A stretch of 64,000 nt of DNA from Sphingomonas soli NBRC 100801 (GCF_001591025.1 NZ_BCTZ01000024.1:1-64000), one strand, 5' to 3'. Shown: positions 1 through 11,250, counted from the first letter of the stretch. The notes: generated from the sequence alone by a model not told the origin. Numbers and translations are program-made.

Positions 1-168
1 TCCACCAAGCCGCGGGTGCTTAGGCTGGAACCCCTTGGCCATCGAGTGCGCCAGGCGGATCCCGGAACAGGTCCGGGATGACGGATGGTTGCCGTAAAGG
101 GCCGCGTCCCACCCCATCGCGCCCGTTCAGCCTTATTACCGAAAACGGTCGTTTATAGGTTCGCGACC
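1..168. repeat. Dispersed intergenic repeat, copy A
   Basis: This stretch is clearly related to 46878-47038. Both have a segment beginning TCCAC.AAGCCGCGG, a palindrome with arms GGATCCCGGAAC and GTCCGGGATGAC, and near the end a CCTTATT.CCGAAAA block followed by GTTC.CGACCTG. Copy A holds about 13 extra bases in the last part. The left end may be cut by the window edge, because copy B is preceded by a second palindrome. It carries no gene. I read it as a REP/BIME-type element. Confidence 0.75.
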
Positions 169-212
169 TGACCCCGCTCCTTCCCCGGCTTCACGGCGTC
201 ATCGCCGCCACC

Positions 213-241
213 CCGTCATCCCCGCGAAAGCGGGGACCCAG
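213..241. repeat. REP-like palindrome
   Basis: A short palindrome with arms CCCCGC and GCGGGG around GAAA lies downstream of the methyltransferase gene. The same unit recurs at 56951. The rest of 169-338 shows no supported gene. Confidence 0.6.
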
Positions 242-338
242 GGTCTCGGGCAATGGGGCTTCGGGCACGACCGCGCCTCTCTCCTGAACAACGCCCGGGC
301 GCAATCGCGCAATGCCATCGCGCACCTCGCCACCATCC

Positions 339-1952
339 CTAAAGCAGGCTCCCCTGCGCTCCCGCCTGATGGCTCGCCCGCATTTCCACCCGCGACGCCG
401 CCTTCACCGGGCTGATCAGCGGCGGCAGCTTGGGCCGCCTTCCTTCGAACAATTCCTGCAACGTCACGAATTGCAGCGCCGGAAACCGCCCGAACTCGGT
501 CTCGATCACCGGCTGCGACGCCGCCTCGTCGCGCATCCCCTTGGTCGGCGCGCCCTTCATCACGAACAGGCCGAAGCGGTGCCGATCGCGCTCCATCACC
601 CGCCCCAGATCGCGCACCATATTGGGGTTCACATGGTCGCCCGCCTTCACGCTGATCACTCCGGTCTCGATGCGGTTCTTGGCGGCGAGATAGTTGAACC
701 AGCCGTCGACGCCCTTGTCCCCGCCCTTCTTCTCGCGCGGGAATCCCCCCACCTGCCAGCTCACCCATTGCTGGAACTGATGCGGATCCTCCTCGGCCAG
801 CCGCTCGGCGCTCGCCAGGTCCTTGGGCACGCCGATCGTCTCGAACTGGATGCCGGGATAGCCTTCCCGCATCCGGTTCTCGATCATCCCGATCGCGATA
901 TGGGTTACGTCGATCCCGATCCACTGCCGCCCCAGCTTTTGGGCGGCGTCCACCGCAGTCCCGCACCCGCAAAAGGGATCGAGCACCACATCGCCGGGGT
1001 TGGACGAGGCGGAGATGATCCGCTCGAGCAGCGCGCGGGGCTTCTGGGTGGGGTAGCCCAGACGTTCCTGGGCTTGGGAGTTAAGGGGTGGAATATCCGT
1101 CCAAACGTCTGACAGTGCGACACCGCGCTGCTCATCGAGGAAGCGTTTTAGCTGAGGCACACCCCCGGGCCGTGTCTGAACCACCAGCCCCGCGCCGTAC
1201 GCCTTTTCCATACGGTCCCGCGTCCATCTCCATACGCGTGTCACCCCCAGAAACTCGTATGTCAGGTTCGGCCTGTCGCGGTTGGGGTTAATGAGGTTGT
1301 CGAGCCTGTAGAGCCTCCCGTCGGCGTCCCGATGGCTATATTTCGCCCGTGTTTTCCCTGGCAAATTCGAGGGATCATAAGCCTGAAACACAGCTTCGAC
1401 GTTCCAACGAGCCTGATCCGTGCGCCCGTAGTTTAGAACCACGTCGTGATTGTTCGGCAGACGACGGCTCATTAGGCCTTTGCCGGTGGAACGCAGCCAC
1501 ACGATCTCGTTGCGGAAATTCTCCGCCCCAAACACCGCATCCAGCACCAGCTTCAGATAATGCGACGCGGTCGGATCGCAGTGCAGATACAGGCTCCCGG
1601 TCGGCTTGAGCACGCGGTGCAGTTCCACCAGCCGCACCGCCATCATCGCCAGATAGGCCATGAGCGGATTCTCGCCGATCGCCGCGTGCATCGCCTCCAT
1701 CATCACCTGGAGCTGGCGGTTGGTCCCACCCGCAATGTCGAGCATGGCGTTGTTCGATGCCTCGCCCCAGGTCCAGGTGTCGCCAAAGGCCTGGATGCTT
1801 GCATCCGCCCCCGCACCGTTCGCCGCCTTGAACAGCACGTTATAGCCCGCGTTCGAGTTGAACGGCGGGTCGAGATAGATCAGGTCGACGCTGGCATCGG
1901 CGACATGTGTGCGCAGCACATCCAGATTGTCGCCATAATAGAGCTTGCTCAC
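339..1952 (-). CDS. Beta-class DNA methyltransferase with C-terminal Mrr-like nuclease domain
   Basis: A 537-residue protein. The DPPF catalytic motif (residues 28-31) comes before the SAM-binding DPFCGCGT motif (325-332), which is the order of beta-class amino-methyltransferases (N6-adenine or N4-cytosine). YPTQKP at 300-305 is also typical of the family. After about residue 390 comes an extra domain with GGDKGVDG (410-417) and a beta strand ending SVK (434-436). I read this as a PD-(D/E)xK fold of the Mrr type. The GTG start at 1952 is preceded by GGGGGAGGCGG. The reading frame stays open far upstream, but there it is antisense to uvrA. No separate restriction or specificity gene is adjacent, so it is either a self-contained modification-restriction enzyme or an orphan methylase. 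uvrA is divergent, 177 bp away. Confidence 0.85.
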   Translation of the reverse strand: MSKLYYGDNLDVLRTHVADASVDLIYLDPPFNSNAGYNVLFKAANGAGADASIQAFGDTWTWGEASNNAMLDIAGGTNRQLQVMMEAMHAAIGENPLMAYLAMMAVRLVELHRVLKPTGSLYLHCDPTASHYLKLVLDAVFGAENFRNEIVWLRSTGKGLMSRRLPNNHDVVLNYGRTDQARWNVEAVFQAYDPSNLPGKTRAKYSHRDADGRLYRLDNLINPNRDRPNLTYEFLGVTRVWRWTRDRMEKAYGAGLVVQTRPGGVPQLKRFLDEQRGVALSDVWTDIPPLNSQAQERLGYPTQKPRALLERIISASSNPGDVVLDPFCGCGTAVDAAQKLGRQWIGIDVTHIAIGMIENRMREGYPGIQFETIGVPKDLASAERLAEEDPHQFQQWVSWQVGGFPREKKGGDKGVDGWFNYLAAKNRIETGVISVKAGDHVNPNMVRDLGRVMERDRHRFGLFVMKGAPTKGMRDEAASQPVIETEFGRFPALQFVTLQELFEGRRPKLPPLISPVKAASRVEMRASHQAGAQGSLL

Positions 1953-2129
1953 CCCCGCCTCCCCCAAAGCAGGAGCAAGCCTAATCCGATCGGGCGCGGC
2001 CGCTCCCACGCAACCTGATCCGCTTCGGCGATCCAAATTGGAGAGATCGGACGCAACTGGCGCGCACGCCGCTTCGTTCCTATCTCTGGCCCCTAGCATC
2101 CCCAAAAGAACGAAGATAGAACAAGCCTC

Positions 2130-5117
<2,988 letters not shown>

Positions 5118-5154
5118 ATCAAATCTTTGTGGCGGTGTTCGGAAAATTAGGATT

Positions 5155-5163
5155 TTATCCACA
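5155..5163 (+). promoter_or_regulatory. Perfect match to a DnaA box
   Basis: TTATCCACA lies in the AT-rich gap between uvrA and the HD-domain gene. It equals the strong DnaA-box consensus, but no cluster of such boxes or AT-rich unwinding region was seen around it, so a role in initiation is not claimed. Confidence 0.35.
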
Positions 5164-5187
5164 TAGTTCACAGGAGCAAATTCACAG

Positions 5188-6342
5188 GTGGCAGAAAGCA
5201 GTGGATCAACCATGAATGCTTGGACCCGCCTTTTAGAGGTCATGGTAAGGTGTTTTCCCGAATCGCGGAAATTACCTCCGTGGTTGAAAAAGAAAGCCAC
5301 CATGGACCACCTCCTGTCGCACGATATCGATAAGGCGTCGGATAGTGGAATTTATGACTATGCGGAGCCGTATAAGAGCGCGTCTTTGGACTTAGAAAGC
5401 CAACTAATACGAGCGCTGGCTGATTCACGCGCGTTTAAGCGCTTGAGCGACATTCGGTTTTTGGGCGCACTAGATTATTGCTTGGTGTCCAGACCAAATG
5501 GTTCTCAAAGTAACGCGCGCTTCACCCGGGCGCAGCATAGCATTGGGGTAGCAGCCCTTGCGCGAGCATATCTCGATTTAACTACGCATTCATCTTCAGA
5601 CAGATTGATATGTGTGGCAGCAGCAATGCTGCATGACATCGGCCACCCCCCTTTCTCTCATACACTTGAGCCGGTTTTTCATGAGAAGTTCGGGCTAAAC
5701 CACCATCGCGCATCTGAGGAGGTAATTTTGGGAGTTGGACACTCTCCCGAAATTTCTGAAATCCTTTCGTCTTTTGGGATCAGTGCCGAGGCTGTCGTCT
5801 CTGTTCTCAACGGCAATGACGAACCATTCCAAGGATTTTTCTCCGGGCCGATTAACTTCGATACGATCGAAGGAATTTTGAGATCTAGGAATTATCTCAA
5901 GATGCAAAATCTTGGGATAACTCCAATAAAGGTGGTTCAGGCAGCTACTGAGCGGCACGATGACCACAATCAGGAAATGGTTGACGCTTTTTGGAAATGT
6001 AAGGACGAGATGTACACCCTCGTCATACGCTCAAAACTTGGAGTTTTATTTGATACGCTGTTCCAAGAGGCAGCTAAGGATATTATTGATCTGCTACAGC
6101 CTAGTGATTTCTATCTGACTGAATCACAGATGTTTCGTAAGTTTCCAATTTTCCGTCAAGCGGCCCAGAGGCAATACTGGCATCGCATGGGGGAAGCGCT
6201 GCTTCCCGACGAAGTCCCATTTCAGGTTCGACGCTTCTATGTAAACGTGGGCGGGGATTTCTTTAAATGGCAAGATCGCGAGAGATATAAACAATCGAAA
6301 TCTGCTAGCACCTTGACTCTCAAGGACGTTCTGCCAGCCTAA
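5188..6342 (+). CDS. HD-domain phosphohydrolase (SAMHD1/dNTPase-like)
   Basis: A 384-residue protein with the metal-binding HD signature: H117 in RAQHSIGVA, H149-D150 in MLHDIGHPPFSH, and a late Asp (D225) in NFDTIEGILRSR. The HDIGHPPFSH form and the later Asp segment are those of the SAMHD1/dGTPase branch, which hydrolyses dNTPs or related nucleotides. The actual substrate is unknown. The GTG start at 5188 has AGGAG 11 bases upstream; ATG 5212 and ATG 5302 are alternatives. The gene is visibly AT-richer than uvrA and uses many codons ending in A or T, a sign of horizontal acquisition. It lies 23 bp upstream of a nucleotidyltransferase gene on the same strand, so the two probably form one transcription unit. 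Confidence 0.8.
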   Translation: MAESSGSTMNAWTRLLEVMVRCFPESRKLPPWLKKKATMDHLLSHDIDKASDSGIYDYAEPYKSASLDLESQLIRALADSRAFKRLSDIRFLGALDYCLVSRPNGSQSNARFTRAQHSIGVAALARAYLDLTTHSSSDRLICVAAAMLHDIGHPPFSHTLEPVFHEKFGLNHHRASEEVILGVGHSPEISEILSSFGISAEAVVSVLNGNDEPFQGFFSGPINFDTIEGILRSRNYLKMQNLGITPIKVVQAATERHDDHNQEMVDAFWKCKDEMYTLVIRSKLGVLFDTLFQEAAKDIIDLLQPSDFYLTESQMFRKFPIFRQAAQRQYWHRMGEALLPDEVPFQVRRFYVNVGGDFFKWQDRERYKQSKSASTLTLKDVLPA

Positions 6343-6365
6343 TCTCACATAGTGGGGTGAGGGGC

Positions 6366-7307
6366 ATGAAGGGCATTACGGAGGCCATTGATTTTTCCGA
6401 GGGCAAGCTTAGGGAACTTCGCGAAGCATTGAGTGCCTCGATGCCCGACGGCCAGCTAGTCGTTACCTGCGGATCGTACGCGAGACGGGAGGCTTCTCCA
6501 TCGTCGGATATGGATTATTATTCGATCTTGGATGACGGAACCGACAAATCCCTGACTCCGCCTTGGGACGCCCCTTTGCGCAACGAGATTGAGGGACGAG
6601 TTGGAAAACTCCCAGCCGCACAGGGAGCTTTCGCGACCAACGTTGGGGAGCAGGAACTGCTAGAAAATTATGGCGGTTCTAGGGATAGCAATGACACGAT
6701 CACGCGTCGAATGCTGTATCTCCTAGAAGGCGATTATTTGACTTGCCCGGAAAAATTCAAAGCGCTTCGACGACGAATAATTGAACGTTATGTTGATCAT
6801 ACTCCGGGCGATCACCAATTAGCATTTTATCTACTGAATGATATTATTAGGTATTGGCGCACTTTAGCTGTTGATTACGCAGATAAGACATACGGTGTGG
6901 AGAATCCAAAACCCTGGGCAGTTCGCAACATTAAGTTGATATTTTCTCGTAAACTTATTTATGCGAGTGGACTATTCAGTGTTGCATTAACTGCTGATCG
7001 AACAAAAGAAGACAAATGCGATATTCTTGAAGACATGTTCAACAGGACTCCCTTAGACCGCCTCCGATATGTTAGCGGTGACATAGCTATTGAACGGCTT
7101 TTCCAGATGTACTCTTTTTTTCTAGATCAGCTATCAGACCCTTCAGTCCGACAACATTTGGATACGCTCACCACCGAGACAGGTCGATTGGACAAGATAT
7201 TCCGCCGCTTAAAGAATGAGGGGCACTATTTTTCCCGCGAGCTTATGGGCGTTTTCACCCGAACTTTTCATGCGTCGCATCCTATACATATGGCAGTGAT
7301 ATTTTAG
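6366..7307 (+). CDS. Nucleotidyltransferase of the DNA polymerase beta fold (MNT/DUF294-like)
   Basis: A 313-residue protein. GSYARREASPSSDMDYYSI (from G36) is the GSx(10)SDxD-type motif of polymerase-beta nucleotidyltransferases, with D48 and D50 as metal ligands. The rest is mainly helical. A segment around LLNDIIRYWRTLAVDY and KPWAVRNIKLIFSRKL resembles the substrate-binding region of DUF294-type transferases; this match is from memory and is uncertain. ATG 6366 is preceded by GGGGTGAGG; GTG 6357 is an in-frame alternative. It follows the HD gene closely, shares its AT-rich composition and ends inside the hairpin at 7300-7336. The pair suggests addition of a nucleotide to a target or small molecule by one enzyme and hydrolysis by the other. 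Confidence 0.75.
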   Translation: MKGITEAIDFSEGKLRELREALSASMPDGQLVVTCGSYARREASPSSDMDYYSILDDGTDKSLTPPWDAPLRNEIEGRVGKLPAAQGAFATNVGEQELLENYGGSRDSNDTITRRMLYLLEGDYLTCPEKFKALRRRIIERYVDHTPGDHQLAFYLLNDIIRYWRTLAVDYADKTYGVENPKPWAVRNIKLIFSRKLIYASGLFSVALTADRTKEDKCDILEDMFNRTPLDRLRYVSGDIAIERLFQMYSFFLDQLSDPSVRQHLDTLTTETGRLDKIFRRLKNEGHYFSRELMGVFTRTFHASHPIHMAVIF

Positions 7308-7336
7308 TAGAGTTGCGATGGCACTCTACTAAAATA
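7300..7336 (+). terminator. Perfect 14-bp hairpin ending the AT-rich cassette
   Basis: The arms TATTTTAGTAGAGT and ACTCTACTAAAATA are exact inverses around a 9-base loop. The stop codon of the nucleotidyltransferase gene lies in the left arm. The stem is AT-rich and begins and ends in A/T runs, so it can act as a terminator in both directions. It also marks the point where the sequence returns to high GC. Confidence 0.6.
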
Positions 7337-7421
7337 CGCCAATCCCGCCCCACCAAAGCCGCGTCGTCGGTCGGCACTCGCAGCGCCGCTGGCCGGGCTT
7401 GCCCGCGCTTCGCACAGTGCT

Positions 7422-7443
7422 GGATTTAGCCCCCGCTAAATCC
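7422..7443 (+). promoter_or_regulatory. Hairpin just upstream of the cupin gene
   Basis: A perfect 9-bp stem GGATTTAGC / GCTAAATCC with a CCCC loop ends 16 bases before the cupin start codon, where no Shine-Dalgarno sequence is visible. It may be an operator or a translational control element. Its lack of a T-run argues against a terminator. Confidence 0.35.
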
Positions 7444-7459
7444 TAGCATCCGCTGCGCC

Positions 7460-7855
7460 ATGCCCCATCTCCCCACCTCCCCCGCCCATCTCGGCCTCGG
7501 CGCCACCGCCACTGTCGAGCCGCCCTTCACCGGCATGGAGTGGTACGCCGACTACGCCACCCGCCACGCCGCCGACGGGATCGAGGGCCGCTTGGTCTCG
7601 CAATATGACTTCGCCGAAAGCTGGACGATGTGGGAGGTCCACCCGCACGGCGCCGAGATGGTGATCTGCACCGCCGGCACCCTCACGCTCCACCAGCAAC
7701 ATGCCGACGGCGCCACCGAAAGCGTGACGCTCGCCCCCGGCGACTATGCGATCAACCCGCCCGGCACCTGGCACACTGCCGACGTGCCCCCCGGCGTCAC
7801 CGCCACCGCGATCTTCATCACGCCCGGCCTTGGGACCGATCACCGGCGGCGGTGA
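7460..7855 (+). CDS. Small cupin-domain protein
   Basis: A 131-residue single-domain cupin. HPHGAEMVICTAGTLTL (from about residue 60) and a later PGDYAINPPGTWHTAD give the two cupin motifs, with likely metal-binding histidines in HPHG and WH. No signal peptide is present, so it is cytoplasmic. Enzymatic or binding role is unknown; such proteins often bind or detoxify small metabolites. It stands alone, with a hairpin and no clear ribosome binding site upstream. Confidence 0.75.
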   Translation: MPHLPTSPAHLGLGATATVEPPFTGMEWYADYATRHAADGIEGRLVSQYDFAESWTMWEVHPHGAEMVICTAGTLTLHQQHADGATESVTLAPGDYAINPPGTWHTADVPPGVTATAIFITPGLGTDHRRR

Positions 7856-7883
7856 GGGGGCATCGCGGGTCGGCAGAAGAGAG

Positions 7884-8105
7884 TTTCACGCAAAGACGCT
7901 AGGACGCGAAGAAGGGGTGGTTCACGCGGAGGCGCAGAGAGCGCGGAGATTTGCCTTGCCGCGCCAGCGGCCCTCGACAACCACCGCCAGCCATGCCACC
8001 GCCCAAGATAATGGCGGCTGACGCCGCCGGAAGGCACACCCTCTTCGCGCCTTGGCGCCTTTGCGTGAACATCTAAAATGCCGCGTCCTTCGCGCCTCCG
8101 CGTGA
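7884..8105. repeat. Nested inverted-repeat cluster
   Basis: Two different units, TTCACGCAAAGACGCTAGG-like (7887) and TTCACGCGGAGGCGCAGAG-like (7921), are followed by their inverse forms GCGCCTTTGCGTGAA (to about 8070) and CGCGCCTCCGCGTGAA (to about 8105), in the order A, B, A', B'. No gene is supported here. The units look like dispersed intergenic repeats. Confidence 0.65.
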
Positions 8106-8220
8106 ACCCTCTTCTTCCGCCCCCGCCCGCGCCTCCCCCGCCCGCGACCGACAAAAGCCTGTCCTACACGCCCCGATCCCTATAACTGGTTCGTCCTCTA
8201 TCGATCCGGAGAGGAGGACC

Positions 8221-8376
8221 ATGCCGCCAGCACCGAAACCCGCCGCTCCACGCGAAAAAAACGCGCGCACCCGCCTGCCCCCGGTCCCGGCAGGAACCGC
8301 GTCTTGGTGTCACCTTTGTGTAACCTTTCGCGCCCGCTTCCCGCTTCGCCGCGTCGCGGGGCCCTCGTGCGAATGA
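8221..8376 (+). CDS. Possible 51-residue small protein
   Basis: An open frame starting ATG, directly preceded by GGAGAGGAGG with ideal spacing, encodes a basic peptide beginning MPPAPKPAAPREKNART and ending in TGA. I do not recognise it. The strong ribosome binding site is the only positive evidence. The proline- and arginine-rich composition is also what random GC-rich sequence would give. Confidence 0.3.
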   Translation: MPPAPKPAAPREKNARTRLPPVPAGTASWCHLCVTFRARFPLRRVAGPSCE

Positions 8377-8420
8377 GGGCGGAGCCGGCGCGATTGCCGC
8401 CCCCGCCCTTCGGGGCTTCG

Positions 8421-9395
8421 CTATTGCTTGCCCACCGTGCTGGTGAAGCTGCTGGGCGAGAAATTGCCCTCGACCAGATTGTCGCCATAGCTGCGCACCG
8501 CGCCGCCGCTTGCGGTGGCGACTGCGGCGCTGTTGCCCGTCACGGCGTTGTCGCTGGCGAAGATCACGCCGTTCGCGCCCGTTGCGGAAAAGGCGACCAC
8601 GCTGTTCGAAGAGATCGTGGTGTCGGAAACCAGCACGTTGACCAGCACGCCGTTGGTCAGCACCTCCACGCCGGTCGCGTTGGCCGTGATGTGGCTGTTC
8701 GAGATCGTCGCGACGGTGCCGCCCGCATTGGTGCTCACGCTATGGTCGAACTTGATCCCCGCGCCGAGATTGTTGTGGACGCGCACCCGATCGAGCGTGA
8801 CGCGCGCCAGCCCTCCCGCTCCGGTCGGCTGGACCAGGATGCCGGTGGCGCCGGTATTGCCGTTGTTGATGATCGTGACGTCGTCGACGATCAGGCGGCC
8901 CAGTCCGGAGGGCTGGAAGAGGATTCCCGAGCCGTTCACCGTGCCGTTGTTGCGGATGATCACCTTCTCGATCGTCAGCGACAGCCCGGCAATGAAGCGG
9001 ATGCCGTTGATCCCGGCCGAAGAGCCGGTGCCTCCGGCAATCTCGAGCCCGCGCAGCGTGATATTGTCGTTCACGCCGGCGTTGATAACGATGCCGTTGG
9101 AAGCGGCGTTCAATATGCTGCCCGGAAACTGCGTGCAGTCGATCGTGATCGCCTTGGTGATCGTCACCGCGCCCCAGCCACCCGGATCCAGGCAGTTGAT
9201 CTCGCCCCCCGCCGCGGTCTTGGAAATGGCACCGGCAAAGGTCTTGCACGGGGCGGTGCGGCTGCACGGATTGGCATCGTCCCCCACGCCCGAAACCCAG
9301 GTCCGCGTAGCCTGGGCCGACGCGGGCGCGATATGAACCAACATCGTCGCGGCCGCAGCCACGACAAGCATAGTCAAGCGCTTATAAACCATCAT
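8421..9395 (-). CDS. Secreted right-handed beta-helix protein
   Basis: A 324-residue protein with a signal peptide (about residues 1-28, cleavage after ASAQA). The body is made of repeated short strands such as ITLRGLEIAGG, LTIEKVIIRNNGT, LIVDDVTIINNGNT and VTLDRVRVHNN, the pattern of parallel beta-helix (pectate-lyase-like, NosD-like) folds. No catalytic residues could be assigned, and it could be a surface adhesin or polysaccharide-binding protein. ATG 9395 is preceded by CAGGAGG; a second ATG follows at once. Two cysteine pairs near the N-terminus (NPCSRTAPCK, NCLD, DCTQ) suggest disulfides in the periplasm or outside the cell. Confidence 0.75.
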   Translation of the reverse strand: MMVYKRLTMLVVAAAATMLVHIAPASAQATRTWVSGVGDDANPCSRTAPCKTFAGAISKTAAGGEINCLDPGGWGAVTITKAITIDCTQFPGSILNAASNGIVINAGVNDNITLRGLEIAGGTGSSAGINGIRFIAGLSLTIEKVIIRNNGTVNGSGILFQPSGLGRLIVDDVTIINNGNTGATGILVQPTGAGGLARVTLDRVRVHNNLGAGIKFDHSVSTNAGGTVATISNSHITANATGVEVLTNGVLVNVLVSDTTISSNSVVAFSATGANGVIFASDNAVTGNSAAVATASGGAVRSYGDNLVEGNFSPSSFTSTVGKQ

Positions 9396-9895
9396 GATGA
9401 CTTGCCCTCCTGTTTCGCAGGACTGAAATGCCAGTCGGCAGCCGACTGTATCACTGCGCAATATCGCCGGTAAGACGCCTGACGGTAGTTCCAGCCATAA
9501 TGGCGTAGATTGGAGGAATACGGGAGACGCTGACGATAGGAACGCACCTAAACCATCTTTGTCGTCACAGAATTGTCCTCAAGGCGACGAATTACTGTTT
9601 GCTACCGGGCAGATTCGATGGCGTGGCGGGCCGGGCGGCGGCGCGCCGGATCGATCGTTGGCGCAAGGCTTCCCCTCCGCGCGCCGCCCCGCGCTTGAAA
9701 TACGGTGCCGCGATCCCATATCAGCGTTCAGGCAACACGCGCCGAACCGGCTTTTCCCTCGTGGAATGCGTGATGCCCGCCCCGCCGCCAATCGCAATCC
9801 GATCCGCAATTGCCGGTCGAATTGCATGCGCATGGGGCCGCCGCACATCGCAATCCCGCGCGTGCGGCTTTCCACCCTCCAAACAGGAGCAAAGA
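9396..9895. other. Intergenic stretch without a supported gene
   Basis: About 500 bases upstream of the beta-helix gene. The first 150 bases are AT-richer and may hold its promoter. Open frames on both strands have no ribosome binding site or recognisable product. Confidence 0.5.
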
Positions 9896-10036
9896 TTGAA
9901 CTTTTTCGACCAAGTACACGAAACGCAGATTACCCGTTTGTATCCGCAGCCGCGCATTGCGACGCGGCGCTCCGTTCCCCTCTATCGCCGCCTTTTCCCG
10001 CTCGATCCGCCGCATGAGCGCGCGCCGAACGGCTAA
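9896..10036 (+). CDS. Possible 46-residue small protein with TTG start
   Basis: A frame starting TTG six bases after AGGAG encodes a peptide beginning MNFFDQVHETQITRLYP and rich in Arg and Pro (RIATRRSVPLYRRLFPL). The N-terminal half has ordinary protein-like composition, unlike the overlapping GC-driven frames. I do not recognise the family. It is followed 94 bases later by the DUF3597 gene. Confidence 0.4.
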   Translation: MNFFDQVHETQITRLYPQPRIATRRSVPLYRRLFPLDPPHERAPNG

Positions 10037-10130
10037 AGCGGCCTTCACCTCTCCTGCCTGCCCCCGAATCCCGGCTTCGCGCGTTGGACGCGCAATGTCT
10101 GGAGACAGGGCAGGGTATCAGGAGACTGAC

Positions 10131-10547
10131 ATGAGCATTTTGGGACGCATCAAGGACGCTATTCTGGGCCGCGGCGGCGGCATTTTCGGCAAGGACGCGC
10201 CCGCTGCGCCTGCCCCCCAGTCCGCGCCCGTCTCCCCCACCCCCCTAGATCAGCAGGCCGGCACCGCGCCCGTCGCCTCTGCCGAGCCGGTCGATGTCGA
10301 AAGGGTGTTGACCGAGAAGCTGGCGGCGAAGGGCAATCCCGATCTCAACTGGCGCACCTCGATCGTCGATCTGATGAAGCTGCTCGATCTGGATTCGAGC
10401 CTCGAGAACCGCAAGGAGCTCGCCACCGAGCTGGGCTATTCGGGTGCCAAGGATGGCAGCGCAGAGATGAACATCTGGCTCCACAATGCGGTGATGCTGG
10501 AGCTCGTCAACAACGGCGCGAAGGTGCCGGACAAGCTGACCGGCTGA
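10131..10547 (+). CDS. DUF3597 domain-containing protein
   Basis: A 138-residue protein with a short N-terminal segment MSILGRIKDAILGRGGGIFG, a Pro/Ala linker (about 24-50) and the conserved DUF3597 region, including LNWRTSIVDLMKLLDLDSS, KELATELGY and MNIWLHNAVMLELVNNG. The function of the family is not established; the fold resembles a small helical (LysM-linked in other species) domain. ATG 10131 is preceded by AGGAG. It lies upstream of the cold shock gene on the same strand. Confidence 0.85.
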   Translation: MSILGRIKDAILGRGGGIFGKDAPAAPAPQSAPVSPTPLDQQAGTAPVASAEPVDVERVLTEKLAAKGNPDLNWRTSIVDLMKLLDLDSSLENRKELATELGYSGAKDGSAEMNIWLHNAVMLELVNNGAKVPDKLTG

Positions 10548-10722
10548 GCGCCACGCGGCGGGCGCGCCTTGCAATCCCGTCCGCCGCTCCCATATTGGCT
10601 TGGCTACCTGTCGCATATTGACGGTCTTCGGCGCTTTGCGGCTCCTTCTTCCTTCCTTCCCTGCTCCTCGCGGCACGAGGGTTCTCCATGCCGGAGGCCC
10701 GCAGAAGAAGAAGGTATTACCC

Positions 10723-10932
10723 ATGGCCATCACCGGCACCGTGAAATTTTTCAACAATGACAAGGGCTATGGCTTCATCGCTCCCGAAGAGGGCGGCCAG
10801 GACGCGTTTGTCCACATCTCGGCCGTTGAGCGCGCCGGGCTGTCGACGCTCCAGCAGAACCAGCGCGTCAGCTACGAGCTCGAGCAGGACCAGCGCGGCC
10901 GCACCTCGGCCGTGAACCTGCAGGAAGCCTGA
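10723..10932 (+). CDS. Cold shock domain protein
   Basis: A 69-residue CspA-family protein. It has RNP1 KGYGFIA and RNP2 DAFVHIS motifs on a five-stranded beta barrel that binds single-stranded nucleic acid, and acts as an RNA chaperone in the cytoplasm. The start ATG 10723 follows GAAGAAGAAGG. The leader of more than 100 bases is compatible with the regulated 5' UTR of csp genes, but no element is claimed. A terminator follows at 10970. Confidence 0.93.
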   Translation: MAITGTVKFFNNDKGYGFIAPEEGGQDAFVHISAVERAGLSTLQQNQRVSYELEQDQRGRTSAVNLQEA

Positions 10933-10969
10933 TCCCGCGCCGGCGCCCTCGCGCGCCGGTCCGGATCGT

Positions 10970-11022
10970 GCGCCGCGCTTCCCCTTTCCGGGCGAGCGCG
11001 GCGCCGCTTTCGTTTTCCTTTC
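10970..11022 (+). terminator. Rho-independent terminator of the cold shock gene
   Basis: The arms GCGCCGCGC and GCGCGGCGC around a 17-base loop are followed by the T-rich run TTTCGTTTTCCTTTC on the plus strand. Confidence 0.6.
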
Positions 11023-11037
11023 TCCATTGGAGGCTCC

Positions 11038-11250
11038 GTGGCGGATCTTCTCACTCTCTACCGTGAACATGCCGAACGCGCTCAGGCCGATGCCGATGCC
11101 GCGACGCTTGGAAATGTGCGTGAGCGCAATTTGCGTGCCGCTGACGCCTGGCGTCAGATGGCTGAGCGGATCGAGCGCACCGAAACCGCCCGCGCCACCC
11201 GCGAGCCGCATGGCGACCCGGCGCTCCGCGCGCAGAGGACGACCCCGTAA
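11038..11250 (+). CDS. Small conserved hypothetical protein
   Basis: A 70-residue, highly charged helical protein (begins MADLLTLYREHAERAQAD, later NLRAADAWRQMAERIER). A GTG start follows GGAGG. The amphipathic helix pattern and low aromatic content suggest a small cytoplasmic or membrane-associated helical protein. I believe similar small proteins occur in other sphingomonads, but no function is known to me. Confidence 0.6.
   Translation: MADLLTLYREHAERAQADADAATLGNVRERNLRAADAWRQMAERIERTETARATREPHGDPALRAQRTTP

Noticed and set aside
8304..9473. A 389-residue plus-strand open frame opposite the beta-helix gene
   Set aside because: Composition is rich in His, Arg and Asp as expected from an antisense frame in GC-rich DNA. 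The minus-strand frame has a signal peptide and regular strand repeats.
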